Shown piece by piece: positions 1-8,419 of a stretch of DNA of 64,000 nucleotides. Origin of the DNA: Streptomyces longhuiensis (GTDB lineage: Bacteria > Actinomycetota > Actinomycetes > Streptomycetales > Streptomycetaceae); NCBI RefSeq assembly GCF_020616555.1, contig NZ_CP085173.1:3979501-4043500 (forward strand), read 5' to 3'. The position numbers and the translations under genes are program-made. The notes below the pieces were generated by a model, which was not told where the DNA came from, did no database searches, and saw nothing but the letters and a program-made list of their open reading frames with translations. The stretch's first letter is position 1. The number at the start of each line of letters is the position of its first letter.

Positions 1-1
1 G

Positions 2-262
2 GGCGTCTCACCGCGTGAGCAGGCCGCGGCGCTCGGTGAGGCGATCGGCGCCGAGGTGCGGTTCACCGAGCTGAGCCGCGCCGAGGCCCGTGCCTTCATG
101 ACGCGGTTCATGCCGGAGCCGGTCGTGGACGGCACGCTCGACATCCTCGGTTCGCCGCACCCCGCCGAGCAGCGGGTGAGCCCGGACGTGCGGACCCTGC
201 TCGGCCGCGAGCCCGGCACGTTCGCCCAGTGGGCGGCCCGCAACGCGGCGGCCTTCGCCTGA
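2..262 (+). CDS. NAD(P)-binding NmrA-like protein, C-terminal fragment
   Basis: The frame is open from the window edge, so the N-terminal Rossmann fold is missing and only about 86 residues are visible. The tail, with a TLLGREPGTFAQWAARN segment, resembles the end of NmrA/SDR-type NAD(P)-binding proteins, where a 'TGRPARTFAEW'-like motif is common. It is convergent with the acyl-CoA synthetase, 23 bp away. The family call rests on this tail only. Confidence 0.55.
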   Translation, partial: GVSPREQAAALGEAIGAEVRFTELSRAEARAFMTRFMPEPVVDGTLDILGSPHPAEQRVSPDVRTLLGREPGTFAQWAARNAAAFA

Positions 263-285
263 CCGGCCCCGCGAGCGCGCCCGGC

Positions 286-1953
286 TCACCGGTCCAGCAG
301 TTCCGACCGCCCGTGCGCCGCGTACTCCGCCGTGAGCGCCACGACGTCGGCATCGGTGAGGCGCCGGTACCCGCTCTCCCCCGGTGGCCGCCACCACACG
401 GGGTCGGCGCACCGGAACCCCTCGCGGCGCAGCCCCACCCGGTGCACCTTGTTCGTCGCGGTGACGGGCATCCGCTCCACGACCCGGACGAAGCGCGGCG
501 CCATCTTCGTCCCCAAGTCGCTCTGGGACAGCAGGAACTCGGCGAAGGCGAGCGGGTCGAAGGGGCCGGCCGTGTCCGTCCCGCGCAGGGCGAGCGTCGC
601 CATCACCTGGTCGCCGGCCACCGGGTCCGGCACCCCGTACACGGCGACGGCGGCGGCGTGCACGTACCGGGCGAGGATGTTCTCGATCATCGCGGGAGCC
701 AGGTTCTCGCTGTCGACCCGAAGCCGGTCGTCGGTGCGGCCCGCGAAGTAGAGGAACCCCTCGCGGTCGCGGTAGAAGAGGTCACCCGTCCAGTACCAGC
801 CGTCCCGCACCCGCTGTCCGTACGCGTCCTCGTTGCGCCAGTACCCCTCGAAGGGCGTACGGCCGCGGTTGACCAACTCCCCTATCGCGAGATCCCCGTT
901 GAGGAGCCGCCCGTCCGCGTCGAAGTCCGCGGGCGGGCACTCCCGCCGGGTCGCCGCGTCGACGACGGCCAGGTCGTCCCCGGGTGTCGCCCGACCTATC
1001 GCCCCGGCCGGCGTCCCCGCCGAGCGCTGGATGGCGGCGCCGCCCTCGGAGGACCCGTACCCCTCGACGAGCCGCACCCCGAACCGCTCGGCGAACCGCG
1101 CCGCGTCCACCGCCCCCGCCTCCGTGCCGAAGCCGACCCGCAGCGGGTTGTCCCGGTCGTCGGGCCGCTCGTCGGTGGCCAGGATGTACTGCACGGCCCG
1201 TCCGACGTATGTGAAGTACGTGGCTCGGTAAGTCCGTACGTCGTCGAGGAACCGCGAGGCCGAGAAACGGCGCCGCAGGGCCACGCCCGCGCCCGCCGCG
1301 ACGGCCGGCGCCCAGTCGGCGATCACCGCGTTGCCGTGGAAGAGCGGCATGCAGATGTAGTGGACGTCGTCGGGGCGCACCCCGAACTGACCGACGAGCG
1401 ACTGCCCGGCGGCCGCCAGGCGCCCCTGCGAGCAGATCGCGGCCTTGGGCGCCCCCGTGGAGCCGGAGGTGAAGTACAGCAGCATGCGGGTCTCGGGGGT
1501 GGCGCGGGCGAGGTCGGGCTTGGCGCCCTCGTACGGCGCGAGCAGTTCGGCGTACGCGTCGGAGTCCGTCACCAGGAGCCGCACGCCCGGGAGTTGAAGA
1601 CCGTCGAGCAGCGGCAGATGGGCTCGCTCGGTGACGAGGACGCGGCAGTCGGTGTGCAGGATGTCGCGGGCGAGTTCGGGGCCGCGCCGGGTCGGGTTGA
1701 CGCCGGCCACGGCGGCGCCCGCGAGGGCCGCGGCGCTCAGCCAGAGCGGGAACTCCGGGGTGTTGTCGAGGAGTACGCCGAGGTGCGGATCGGCGCCCCG
1801 GGGCAGCAGGTCGGCGAGGAGCGCGGCCCGGGCGGCGGCGCCCGCGGCCACCTCGTGATGACTGAGGACCTGGTCCTCGCACCACAGTCCGGGGCGGTGG
1901 TCACCCCATCGCTCCTGTACGAGTTCCGCGACGGTACGCCTCATGGGACCCAT
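286..1953 (-). CDS. AMP-dependent acyl-CoA synthetase (FadD/FATP-like)
   Basis: A 555-residue ANL-superfamily enzyme, predicted to activate a carboxylic acid with ATP and transfer it to CoA. Visible motifs are the P-loop YFTSGSTGAPKAA near residue 160, YGSSEGG in the middle, YWTGDL and GRTDDRLRVDSENL in the hinge region, and a C-terminal ATNKVHR containing the expected catalytic lysine. The DRLRVDSENLAP stretch is closer to very-long-chain/FATP-type enzymes than to acetyl-CoA synthetase. The substrate cannot be deduced. The ATG at 1953 lacks a clear ribosome binding site, and an ATG three codons later (1944) is an alternative. It is transcribed alone. Confidence 0.88.
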   Translation of the reverse strand: MGPMRRTVAELVQERWGDHRPGLWCEDQVLSHHEVAAGAAARAALLADLLPRGADPHLGVLLDNTPEFPLWLSAAALAGAAVAGVNPTRRGPELARDILHTDCRVLVTERAHLPLLDGLQLPGVRLLVTDSDAYAELLAPYEGAKPDLARATPETRMLLYFTSGSTGAPKAAICSQGRLAAAGQSLVGQFGVRPDDVHYICMPLFHGNAVIADWAPAVAAGAGVALRRRFSASRFLDDVRTYRATYFTYVGRAVQYILATDERPDDRDNPLRVGFGTEAGAVDAARFAERFGVRLVEGYGSSEGGAAIQRSAGTPAGAIGRATPGDDLAVVDAATRRECPPADFDADGRLLNGDLAIGELVNRGRTPFEGYWRNEDAYGQRVRDGWYWTGDLFYRDREGFLYFAGRTDDRLRVDSENLAPAMIENILARYVHAAAVAVYGVPDPVAGDQVMATLALRGTDTAGPFDPLAFAEFLLSQSDLGTKMAPRFVRVVERMPVTATNKVHRVGLRREGFRCADPVWWRPPGESGYRRLTDADVVALTAEYAAHGRSELLDR

Positions 1954-2005
1954 GACCGCGCACCATAATTGACATACCGTCAGAAGTGCAGCCCCCGGCG
2001 GCGGA

Positions 2006-2431
2006 TCAGCCGTACTGGACCATGACGTCGATGAGGATGCCGATAGTCACGACGATGACGACGAGGCCGAAGATCACGCCGAACGCGTCCTTGCCGGGAC
2101 TCGGCTCCGACGCGGTGGCCTTGTCCGGCTGCTGGAGCGTGTAGTGGACGACCGCCTCGTCACCGACGTCCCGGCTCGGCGGCCCACCGGACTCCTTGAA
2201 CCGGATCGCGCGCCGGTCGGCGGTGGTGAAGTCGTACTCGTGCCACTGGATCCGGCGGGCGATGTTGTTGACCACCTGGACCGTCACATAGGCCCGGACG
2301 ACCCGCGCCCGCGCGGTCAGCCCGCTCCGCCAGGCGGCCTGCCGCTCGTTGCTTCTGCGGACGATCGCGTACCCGGCCCAGATCAGGACGAGGATCAGGA
2401 CCGGGAAGAGTATGTGGAAGACGGCATCCAT
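2006..2431 (-). CDS. DUF3592 membrane protein
   Basis: 141 residues with hydrophobic segments near residues 3-22 and 115-138 flanking a soluble domain of the DUF3592 type (short beta-rich domain after an RxRVVRAYV stretch). The function of the family is unknown. A GAGG lies 5 nt before the ATG. It follows the related gene at 2444 by 12 bp, so the two look like a tandem duplication in one operon. Confidence 0.7.
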   Translation of the reverse strand: MDAVFHILFPVLILVLIWAGYAIVRRSNERQAAWRSGLTARARVVRAYVTVQVVNNIARRIQWHEYDFTTADRRAIRFKESGGPPSRDVGDEAVVHYTLQQPDKATASEPSPGKDAFGVIFGLVVIVVTIGILIDVMVQYG

Positions 2432-2443
2432 GGGGGCCTCGGG

Positions 2444-2884
2444 TCAGAAGGGCATGTCGGCGGCGGCGACAACGAAGAATACGCAGAAGGCGACGACGAG
2501 ACCGAGGAAGCCCAGCAGGAACACCATGCTCGCCGCGGCCCGCAGTGGGGCCGGTGCGTGCGCCGTGGCTCGGTCCGGGCGGTCGGCGGTGTAGTACACC
2601 ATCACGACATCGCCCTGCACGGTGGTCGCGGGCCCGTTGGTCTCCTCGAACCTGACGGGGCGTCCGTCACCGGCCGTGAACTCGTAGACGTGGTGCTGCG
2701 TGGTGCTCCGGTGACCGTCGCTGTCACGCCTCGTCGAGGTGAACGCGCGCAGACAGCGGCCCTCCGCGGTCAGACCGCTCGCCCAGGCCCTTCTGACCTG
2801 CATCGAGCGGCGGGTCAGCGTCACCGCCATGAAGAGCGCCACCGCCGCGATGAACACCGGCACGATCAAGAACAACACCCGCAT
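2444..2884 (-). CDS. DUF3592 membrane protein, paralogue of the neighbour
   Basis: 146 residues with an N-terminal hydrophobic helix, a central domain with a TTQHHVYEFTAGDGRPVRF stretch that parallels the downstream protein, and a C-terminal hydrophobic segment. I chose the ATG at 2884 because GGGGGA lies 5 nt before it; an ATG at 2890 would overlap that site. Function unknown. Paired with the DUF3592 gene at 2006. Confidence 0.68.
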   Translation of the reverse strand: MRVLFLIVPVFIAAVALFMAVTLTRRSMQVRRAWASGLTAEGRCLRAFTSTRRDSDGHRSTTQHHVYEFTAGDGRPVRFEETNGPATTVQGDVVMVYYTADRPDRATAHAPAPLRAAASMVFLLGFLGLVVAFCVFFVVAAADMPF

Positions 2885-2981
2885 GGCCATCCCCCGATAC
2901 CACGTTCCGTGCACGCCGCCCGGTCGGAACGGCGTGCACGGAACCTACCCGCGCGAAGGCCCCGGGAGCCTCAAGCCATGC

Positions 2982-3578
2982 TCAGAACTGCACGTCCGAG
3001 CACGCGTAGAACGCGTTCGCCGTGTCCGCGATCGTCCACACCGCGAGGATCACGTGGTGGCCGCTCTTGCCGGAGGGCAGGGTGCCGGTGTGCGAGAGGG
3101 TGGCCGGGGGCTGGCCGCTGAACGGCACCGTGAGGAACGGCGCGGTGTCCAGGTCGGCCCTGGTCAGCGGCTTGCTGTCGTCCCAGCCGTTCTTGGTGAT
3201 GTAGTAGCGGAAGTCCGTGGTGGAGTGCCGCGCGGTGAACTGCCAGCGGAAGGTCTGGCTCGCACCCGCGGTGACCTTGGTCGTCGGCCAGGCGGTGCCG
3301 TCGGGGGCCTTGGCACCGTTGAGCGCGGAGAACTCGCCGTGGTTGGCGGAACAGATCGTCCCGTCGGCGGGACCGGCGGCCGGGAAGCCCTTGGGCCCCT
3401 CGACGCTCTGCGGTTCCCACTGGATGTTGCCGCATCCGGTGACGGTGCCGTTGGCGCAGAGTTTCTGCCGGCTGATGGGGAGGTCGGTGTAGCCGTGACT
3501 GCTGGCGCCGCCCGACGAGAGCACGAAGGCCCCCGCCGTGGTGAGGCCGAGCAGGGCCGCGTAGATCTTCTTTCGCAT
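2982..3578 (-). CDS. lpmP: Secreted AA10 lytic polysaccharide monooxygenase (LpmP-like)
   Basis: 198 residues. A signal peptide (MRKK, then a hydrophobic stretch) is followed by cleavage before His in SHGYTDLPISR, giving the N-terminal histidine that forms the copper brace of AA10 enzymes. A second His in the SGHHVILAVW segment supplies the other ligand. Paired cysteines and the terminal ACSDVQF fit the compact single-domain AA10 fold, with no carbohydrate-binding module. AGGAG lies 7 nt before the ATG at 3578. In S. coelicolor a homologous enzyme (LpmP) acts with the CslA/GlxA glycan system, whose genes begin 6 kb away here. A perfect GGTCTAGACC palindrome upstream suggests DasR control. Confidence 0.88.
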   Translation of the reverse strand: MRKKIYAALLGLTTAGAFVLSSGGASSHGYTDLPISRQKLCANGTVTGCGNIQWEPQSVEGPKGFPAAGPADGTICSANHGEFSALNGAKAPDGTAWPTTKVTAGASQTFRWQFTARHSTTDFRYYITKNGWDDSKPLTRADLDTAPFLTVPFSGQPPATLSHTGTLPSGKSGHHVILAVWTIADTANAFYACSDVQF

Positions 3579-3635
3579 GCTGCCGCTCCTGGAGAACGTG
3601 GGGGAGTTCCGGTGAGCCGTGCGCACAGCGCTACA

Positions 3636-3651
3636 TCAGGTCTAGACCAAG
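3636..3651. promoter_or_regulatory. Putative dre operator (DasR) upstream of the AA10 gene
   Basis: A perfect palindrome GGTCTAGACC at 3639-3648 lies about 60 bp before the start of the monooxygenase gene. It matches the core of the known DasR-responsive element ACTGGTCTAGACCACT; the outer bases are less conserved here. DasR is the GlcNAc-phosphate-responsive GntR repressor of chitin/GlcNAc genes. Binding is inferred. Confidence 0.72.
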
Positions 3652-3667
3652 GCCCAGATTATTGCCG

Positions 3668-4300
3668 TCAGTTGAACATGTCCATACCAATAGTGGAGAG
3701 GATCCGGTCGCATCTCCCCCGGGAGGTCTCGACCAGCTCACCGTTGGGCGCGTCATTCCCGGCCACCCACGCACGGGCCCCCGCCGTGTCCCGCCCGCCC
3801 GCCAACTGCCGCTCCACCAGGCGGACTTGACGCACCTCCACCGGAGCCTCGACATACCAGCACCGCGTCATCAGCTCCCGCGCCTCCCGCCAGCCCGGCA
3901 GGTCGCACGCCAGATAGTTCCCCTCGGTCACGACGAGCCGGGCCGCGGGCGGCACCAGATGCCGGGCGGCGACGGGCTCGTGCAACGTGCGGTCGTAATC
4001 GGGGACGTAGATGTCCGCGGCCGTGTCGTCGAGGACCCGGCGCAGCAGCGCCACGTACCCCCGCACGTCGAAGCTCGGCTCGGAGCCCTTGCGCGCGGTC
4101 AGCCCGAGGCGCTCCAACTGGGCGTTGGCCAGATGGAATCCGTCGAGCGGCAGATACGCGGCCTGCTCGCCGATCCGCTCGACCAGGGCCCGCGCGAGCG
4201 TGGACTTCCCGGCGCCGGGCGGGCCCGCGATCCCCAGCAGGACACGCGGGCCCGACGCGGTGAGCTTCCAGGCTTCGGCCGTCAGTCTCGAGATCCCCAT
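3668..4300 (-). CDS. Nucleoside/nucleotide kinase family protein (P-loop)
   Basis: 210 residues. A Walker A motif GIAGPPGAGKSTLA lies near residues 23-36, followed by LPLDGFHL, PDYDRTLHEP and VVTEGNYL motifs typical of the uridine kinase/pantothenate kinase-like family that phosphorylates small hydroxylated substrates. The exact substrate is unknown. It starts 11 bp after the SPFH gene stop, so the two are probably cotranscribed. Its end lies next to the dre site of the convergent-side neighbour, whose promoter region it approaches. Confidence 0.78.
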   Translation of the reverse strand: MGISRLTAEAWKLTASGPRVLLGIAGPPGAGKSTLARALVERIGEQAAYLPLDGFHLANAQLERLGLTARKGSEPSFDVRGYVALLRRVLDDTAADIYVPDYDRTLHEPVAARHLVPPAARLVVTEGNYLACDLPGWREARELMTRCWYVEAPVEVRQVRLVERQLAGGRDTAGARAWVAGNDAPNGELVETSRGRCDRILSTIGMDMFN

Positions 4301-4311
4301 GGGCGGGGACT

Positions 4312-5544
4312 CTACGACGCGTCGCCGCCCCGGCCGGTGTAGAACGCCACGGTCAGATCCTTGACCAGCGCCTTGCGTTCGTAGTCGTCCAGCTCGACCA
4401 GGCCACGCGTCGTCAGCCGCGTCATCGTGTCCTCGACCGAGTCGACCACCGACGTCAGGACGCTGTCCCGGTGCTGCGCGTCGAGGGCCGCGATCCGGCG
4501 TCGCTGCATCGCGGCGGCGATCTCGGGCGCGTACTCGATCCTCGTCGGCTGCGCCGAGAACACCTCGATCCCGACGGGCGCCGCGTCGGTGGCGAGCTGC
4601 CGGGTGAGCGCGTCACCGACGGCCTCCGCGTCGCGCAGGGTCGGGGCGTCCTGGTGGAAGGCGTCGGCGGGCAGCTGGGAGAGCACCCGCGCCATCGCCG
4701 CCTCCACGCACTGGCGCAGATACTCCTGGTGGTCCTCCACGGCGAACGCGGCGCACGCGGTGTCCTTGACGCGCCACACGACGAGGATGACGACACGCAG
4801 GGCGACCCCGTTCGCGTCGACCGCGGGCATCGCCTCGCTGCGCCAGTGCCGCAGGCGTACGTCGGTACGGCGGCGCAGGAACAGGGGGTTCACCCACGTC
4901 AGGCCGGTGCGGCGGACGGTTCCGCGGTAGCGGCCGAAGCACGTGAGCACCCACGCCTTGCCGGTCCGGCCGCGCGCGAGACCGCCGAACCCGAACAGGG
5001 CGAGCGTGCCCGCACCCGCGACGGCCGCCCACTGGACGGGTCCGAGCTGCGCCCCCGCCGGGACGGGCAGCGCCGCGATGTGCGGCAGCACCCCGCCCCA
5101 CCACAGCGACGCGGCACCGCCCGCCGCGCCCGCGAGGCCGCCGAGCACACCGACCGCGCCGGGCAGCGTACGCCCGGGCCGTTCGACGAGGTCGGGGTCG
5201 ACGACCGGCGCCTGGCGCGAGGGCGGTCGCGACGGCAACCGGCGCAGGACACGCGGAAGCTCGCCGCCGCTCCGCCGGCCCCCGACGACGGCCGGCCGCA
5301 GTGGCACCGAGACGGGGTCGGGCCCGTCCCGGGAAAGCAGATGGACCGGGATCTCCGTGGCGGCCCCGCCGCGGATCAGCCGGGCGCCCCACCCGCCGGA
5401 CGTACCGGTTCCCGGCTCGGCGAAGCCCGCGGCGCGGACGCCCCCGGACACCCCCTGACCACCACGCGCATCGTCACGCGCACCGCCACCATCGGCTTCC
5501 GCGGGCAGCTCGGGCCCCTCCGGCCACTCCGTCGTCGTACTCAT
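4312..5544 (-). CDS. SPFH (band 7/stomatin-like) membrane protein
   Basis: 410 residues. A long Gly/Arg/Pro-rich N-terminal region is followed by two hydrophobic segments (around residues 135-200), then an SPFH domain with RRTGLTWVNPLFLRRR, VNGVALRVVILVVWRV-type strands and a helical tail ending in EIAAAMQRRRIAALDAQ. Family members scaffold membrane microdomains. The ATG at 5544 is preceded by GGAGGCAAGG; an in-frame upstream extension lacks such a site. First gene of a two-gene unit with the kinase. Confidence 0.82.
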   Translation of the reverse strand: MSTTTEWPEGPELPAEADGGGARDDARGGQGVSGGVRAAGFAEPGTGTSGGWGARLIRGGAATEIPVHLLSRDGPDPVSVPLRPAVVGGRRSGGELPRVLRRLPSRPPSRQAPVVDPDLVERPGRTLPGAVGVLGGLAGAAGGAASLWWGGVLPHIAALPVPAGAQLGPVQWAAVAGAGTLALFGFGGLARGRTGKAWVLTCFGRYRGTVRRTGLTWVNPLFLRRRTDVRLRHWRSEAMPAVDANGVALRVVILVVWRVKDTACAAFAVEDHQEYLRQCVEAAMARVLSQLPADAFHQDAPTLRDAEAVGDALTRQLATDAAPVGIEVFSAQPTRIEYAPEIAAAMQRRRIAALDAQHRDSVLTSVVDSVEDTMTRLTTRGLVELDDYERKALVKDLTVAFYTGRGGDAS

Positions 5545-5700
5545 CCTTGCCTCCGTGCTGGATCCGTACATCCGCGCTGACCTCCGGCCCGGCAGAGCCG
5601 GAGGGGTCGGGGTGTGCGGTGAGGCGAGTCGCCGCACACCCCCGGGGCCGCGTGCGGCCGGCGGGACCTCACGCCCCGCCGGCGGCCGGCCGGTGGGCGT

Positions 5701-7026
5701 TCACGAGAAGAGCCGTCGCCAGGTCTCGGGACCCGGGTAGCCGTCGGCCGCGCCGCCGCGCCAGCCCTGGGAGCGCTGGAACGCCTCGACGCCACGCCGG
5801 TCGTCCTCGCCCCAGCGGGGGCCCGGGTCCTTCGTGTAGTTCTTGCCGAACCCCTTCTTCACCAGCTGCCTGCCGAGCTGGGTGACGTGCGCGTTGCTCG
5901 CGCCCGGCCGGAACATGCCGCGCCCGGGATACGGCGGCACCTTGGACGTGGCGGAACCGGGGCCGGACGCGCCACCGGCGACGGGCGGAATGTTCTTGCC
6001 CTTGCCGCCGACCAGATAGGCCCAGGTCGTGGGCCCGGGCAGGCCGTCGGCGTTCGCGCCCGTCCAGCCCTGCGCACGCTGGAACGCCTGCGTGGCGAGC
6101 CGGTCGGCCGCACCCCAGCGCGGCCCGGGTCCGACCGTGTAGAAGCGCCCGCCGCCCCGGCCGACGAGCAGCTTCCCGAGCCGCGTGACGTTCGCGTTGT
6201 TAGCCCCGGAACCGAACGACTTGACGCCCGGGAACTGTGTCGACACCGAACCGCCGACCGCCGCCTTCTCCTCCACCTTCAGCCCCTTGTAGCGATAGGG
6301 CACGTAGTGGGACGAGTTGCTCCAGTAGGCATAGGGCGTGGACTGCTTGCGGGCGCTGGGCGGCGTCTGCTCGTACGCGAGGTAGTAGGTGTGCGTGTAG
6401 TCGGTCCAGCCGCCGAAGAGGACGACGTGCGAACCCTTCTGAGGGTCGGACAGATTGTGGAAGAGCAGCATGTCGCCGGGCTGGAGTTGGTCGCGCGTGA
6501 TGCGTGTCCCGAACTTGCCGAGACTCCCGGTCCATTCGTTGCTGCCGAGGTTCCACGCCATGGAGACGAAGCCGGAGCAGTCCTGCCGGTACCCGTCGCT
6601 CCAGTACTTCACCATGCTGTACGGCACCTTGGCGGTGAGCCAGAGCTTGGCCCGGTTGACGATCGCCGCGCGGGTCGTGGCCGGCAGTCCGGTCACGCGC
6701 CCCAGGGGCGAGGCCGGGCGACCCACCGGCCCGTGCAGCGGGCCCGACCCGCCCTGCGGGGTCGGCGGCTCGTCCGAGAACGGCACCCCCGGCCTGGCCG
6801 GTCCGTGGTCGGCCGCGACGGCGGGGACCGCGTGCGCGCCACCGATGACCGTGCCGGCCGCGGCCGCGAGGACGAGGGCACGCCGGGCGCCGTGGGCGGC
6901 GGGGTGGCCGCCGAGACCGATCGTCAGCGACGACGGGGAGCTCCGGGCGGCACTCCGCCAGTGAAGGCACCCCGGGCAGTCGCAGTCGCTCGCAGGATCG
7001 AATTCCTCGAACACCGGAGCCTTCAT
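5701..7026 (-). CDS. NlpC/P60-like hydrolase with two C-terminal peptidoglycan-binding domains
   Basis: 441 residues. An unusual Cys-containing N-terminus (DCDCPGCLHW) is followed by an Ala-rich export-like hydrophobic segment. The catalytic region has DCSGFVSMAW with the nucleophile cysteine, LQPGDMLLFHN, and the His in GSHVVLFGGW. Two similar approximately 75-residue repeats follow, each with a PGPRWG core and a PGP-TTW/PETW ending, typical of peptidoglycan-binding domain 1 variants in Streptomyces cell wall hydrolases. The ATG at 7026 has GAGGGG upstream. Its position close to the glycan/monooxygenase genes suggests a cell-wall role. Confidence 0.78.
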   Translation of the reverse strand: MKAPVFEEFDPASDCDCPGCLHWRSAARSSPSSLTIGLGGHPAAHGARRALVLAAAAGTVIGGAHAVPAVAADHGPARPGVPFSDEPPTPQGGSGPLHGPVGRPASPLGRVTGLPATTRAAIVNRAKLWLTAKVPYSMVKYWSDGYRQDCSGFVSMAWNLGSNEWTGSLGKFGTRITRDQLQPGDMLLFHNLSDPQKGSHVVLFGGWTDYTHTYYLAYEQTPPSARKQSTPYAYWSNSSHYVPYRYKGLKVEEKAAVGGSVSTQFPGVKSFGSGANNANVTRLGKLLVGRGGGRFYTVGPGPRWGAADRLATQAFQRAQGWTGANADGLPGPTTWAYLVGGKGKNIPPVAGGASGPGSATSKVPPYPGRGMFRPGASNAHVTQLGRQLVKKGFGKNYTKDPGPRWGEDDRRGVEAFQRSQGWRGGAADGYPGPETWRRLFS

Positions 7027-7212
7027 GCGATTCCCCTCACACTCCAGAATGAAATGTCCAACAATCTGCACAAACGGAAGCCTCTCAACTCTCTGGAGAT
7101 ATCGCATGTTGACGGTCCGAATGATTGATTTACCGGATAAATAGGGCGATACGGACAGGCGTGGTGGTCCGGAGCACCTCCGGGATTCGGGTAGAGTTCT
7201 CCAGGTCAGCAG

Positions 7213-7286
7213 GCGCCGCTAGCTCAGTTGGTTAGAGCAGCTGACTCTTAATCAGCGGGTCCGGGGTTCGAGTCCCTGGCGGCGCA
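7213..7286 (+). tRNA. tRNA-Lys (anticodon CTT)
   Basis: The cloverleaf can be drawn by hand. Acceptor GCGCCGC (7213-7219) pairs with GCGGCGC (7279-7285), with discriminator A. The anticodon stem GCTGA/TCAGC encloses CTCTTAA with anticodon CTT. The T-loop is TTCGAGT. A TAGAGT hexamer at 7191-7196 could be the -10 box. A strong terminator follows directly. Confidence 0.97.
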
Positions 7287-7640
7287 CAGACACGGTGAAG
7301 GCCCTCCACGAAAGTGGGGGGCCTTCACTCATCGGCGGGCCCACCCCGACGCAGCGAGAGCGGCTGGGGGTCCGGGGGTTCCCCCCCGGGAAGACACAGC
7401 ATCAGCGGGTCCGGGGTTCGAGTCCCTGGCGGCGCACAGACACGGTGAAGGCCCTCCACGAAAGTGGGGGGCCTTCACTCATCGGCGGGCCCACCCCGAC
7501 GCAGCGAGAGCGGCTGGGGGTCCGGGGGTTCCCCCCGGGAAGACACAGCATCAGCGGGTCCGGGGTTCGAGTCCCTGGCCGCGCACAGACACGGCGAAGG
7601 CCCTCCACGAAAGCGGGGGCCTTCACTTATCGGCGGGTCC
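7251..7640 (+). repeat. Three tandem copies (150/149 bp) of the tRNA-Lys 3' half plus terminator
   Basis: Copy 1 begins at 7251 inside the real tRNA, copy 2 at 7401 and copy 3 at 7550. Each starts at ATCAGCGGGT in the 3' strand of the anticodon stem, includes the whole T-arm and acceptor 3' strand, then the GAAGGCCC hairpin. Copies 1 and 2 continue through a GC-rich segment ending in GAAGACACAG. Copies 2 and 3 have no 5' half and cannot form tRNAs. Copy 3 has a G to C change in the acceptor strand and decays after its hairpin. This fits repeated integration/excision or slippage at a tRNA attachment site. Confidence 0.93.
7297..7326 (+). terminator. tRNA-Lys intrinsic terminator
   Basis: GAAGGCCCTCCAC and GTGGGGGGCCTTC form a 13-bp stem with a GAAA tetraloop, 11 nt after the tRNA. 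The hairpin recurs at 7447-7476 and, less perfectly, at 7596-7624 in the duplicated copies. Confidence 0.85.
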
Positions 7641-7708
7641 CCGCGTGATGGGCCCCTTTCTGCTGCTCGGGGGGCTACGGCAGCCGCTGCTGCAGATAAC
7701 GTGGGCCC

Positions 7709-8419
7709 ATGGCGCGCGACCTCCAGGAGCAGATCAAAAAGCTCATCATCGACCGGCGGCTTCCCTCCGGTGCCTCCCTGCCCACCGAGCCCGAGTTGAT
7801 GGAGCTCCTCGGCGTCAGCCGGAACTCCGTGCGCGAGGCGCTCAAGGCCCTCCAGGCGATGGGCATCGTGGAGATCCGACACGGCTTCGGCACCTACGTC
7901 GGGCCGATGTCCATGGCCCCCATGATCGAGGGGCTCACCTTCCGCACCGTCGCCGGGCACTACCGCGGCGAGGACAGCCTGCTCCAGCTCCTCGAACTGC
8001 GCGAGGCCGTCGAGACCGGCCTCATCGCGCGCCTCGCCGGCCGCGTCCCCGAGGCCGACCTGACCGAACTGGACGCCCTCGTCGACCGCATGGACACCGA
8101 GGCGGCCACCGACGGCGCCGTGAGCCCGGGCACCGACCGCGCCTTCCACGCGACGCTCTACCGCGGCCTCGGGAACCCGCTGCTCGGCGAGGTCATGGAG
8201 GCGTTCTGGGACGCCTTCCACCGGGTGCGCACCGACCTCGTCGCCATCCCGCACGACCCGAAGGTCACCGGACTCCAGCACCGCGAGATCGTCGACGCGG
8301 TGCGCTCCGGCGACCCGCTGCGTGCGGAGCGCGCCATAAGGGAGCACTTCGGCGACATCCGCACCCGGCTGAGCACCCCGACCGGCAACCCGACGAGCAC
8401 CCCGAAGGGCACCCCGTGA
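7709..8419 (+). CDS. FadR/GntR-family transcriptional regulator (FCD domain)
   Basis: 236 residues. A winged helix-turn-helix occupies residues 1-65 (LPTEPELMELLGVSRNSVREALKAL) and an all-helical FCD ligand domain residues 75-220, with ELREAVETGLIARLA, an Asp/His region around FHATLYRGL, and HREIVDAVRSGD at the end. An in-frame TAA 10 nt upstream (7697-7699) fixes the ATG as the first possible start. There is no ribosome binding site, so the mRNA may be leaderless. Effector unknown; FCD members often respond to organic acids. It lies downstream of the tRNA-Lys repeats. Confidence 0.85.
   Translation: MARDLQEQIKKLIIDRRLPSGASLPTEPELMELLGVSRNSVREALKALQAMGIVEIRHGFGTYVGPMSMAPMIEGLTFRTVAGHYRGEDSLLQLLELREAVETGLIARLAGRVPEADLTELDALVDRMDTEAATDGAVSPGTDRAFHATLYRGLGNPLLGEVMEAFWDAFHRVRTDLVAIPHDPKVTGLQHREIVDAVRSGDPLRAERAIREHFGDIRTRLSTPTGNPTSTPKGTP

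Noticed and set aside
7401..7580. Extra tRNA-like sequences after tRNA-Lys
   Set aside because: The copies lack the D-arm and the 5' half of the anticodon stem, so they cannot fold as tRNAs. Listed as repeats.
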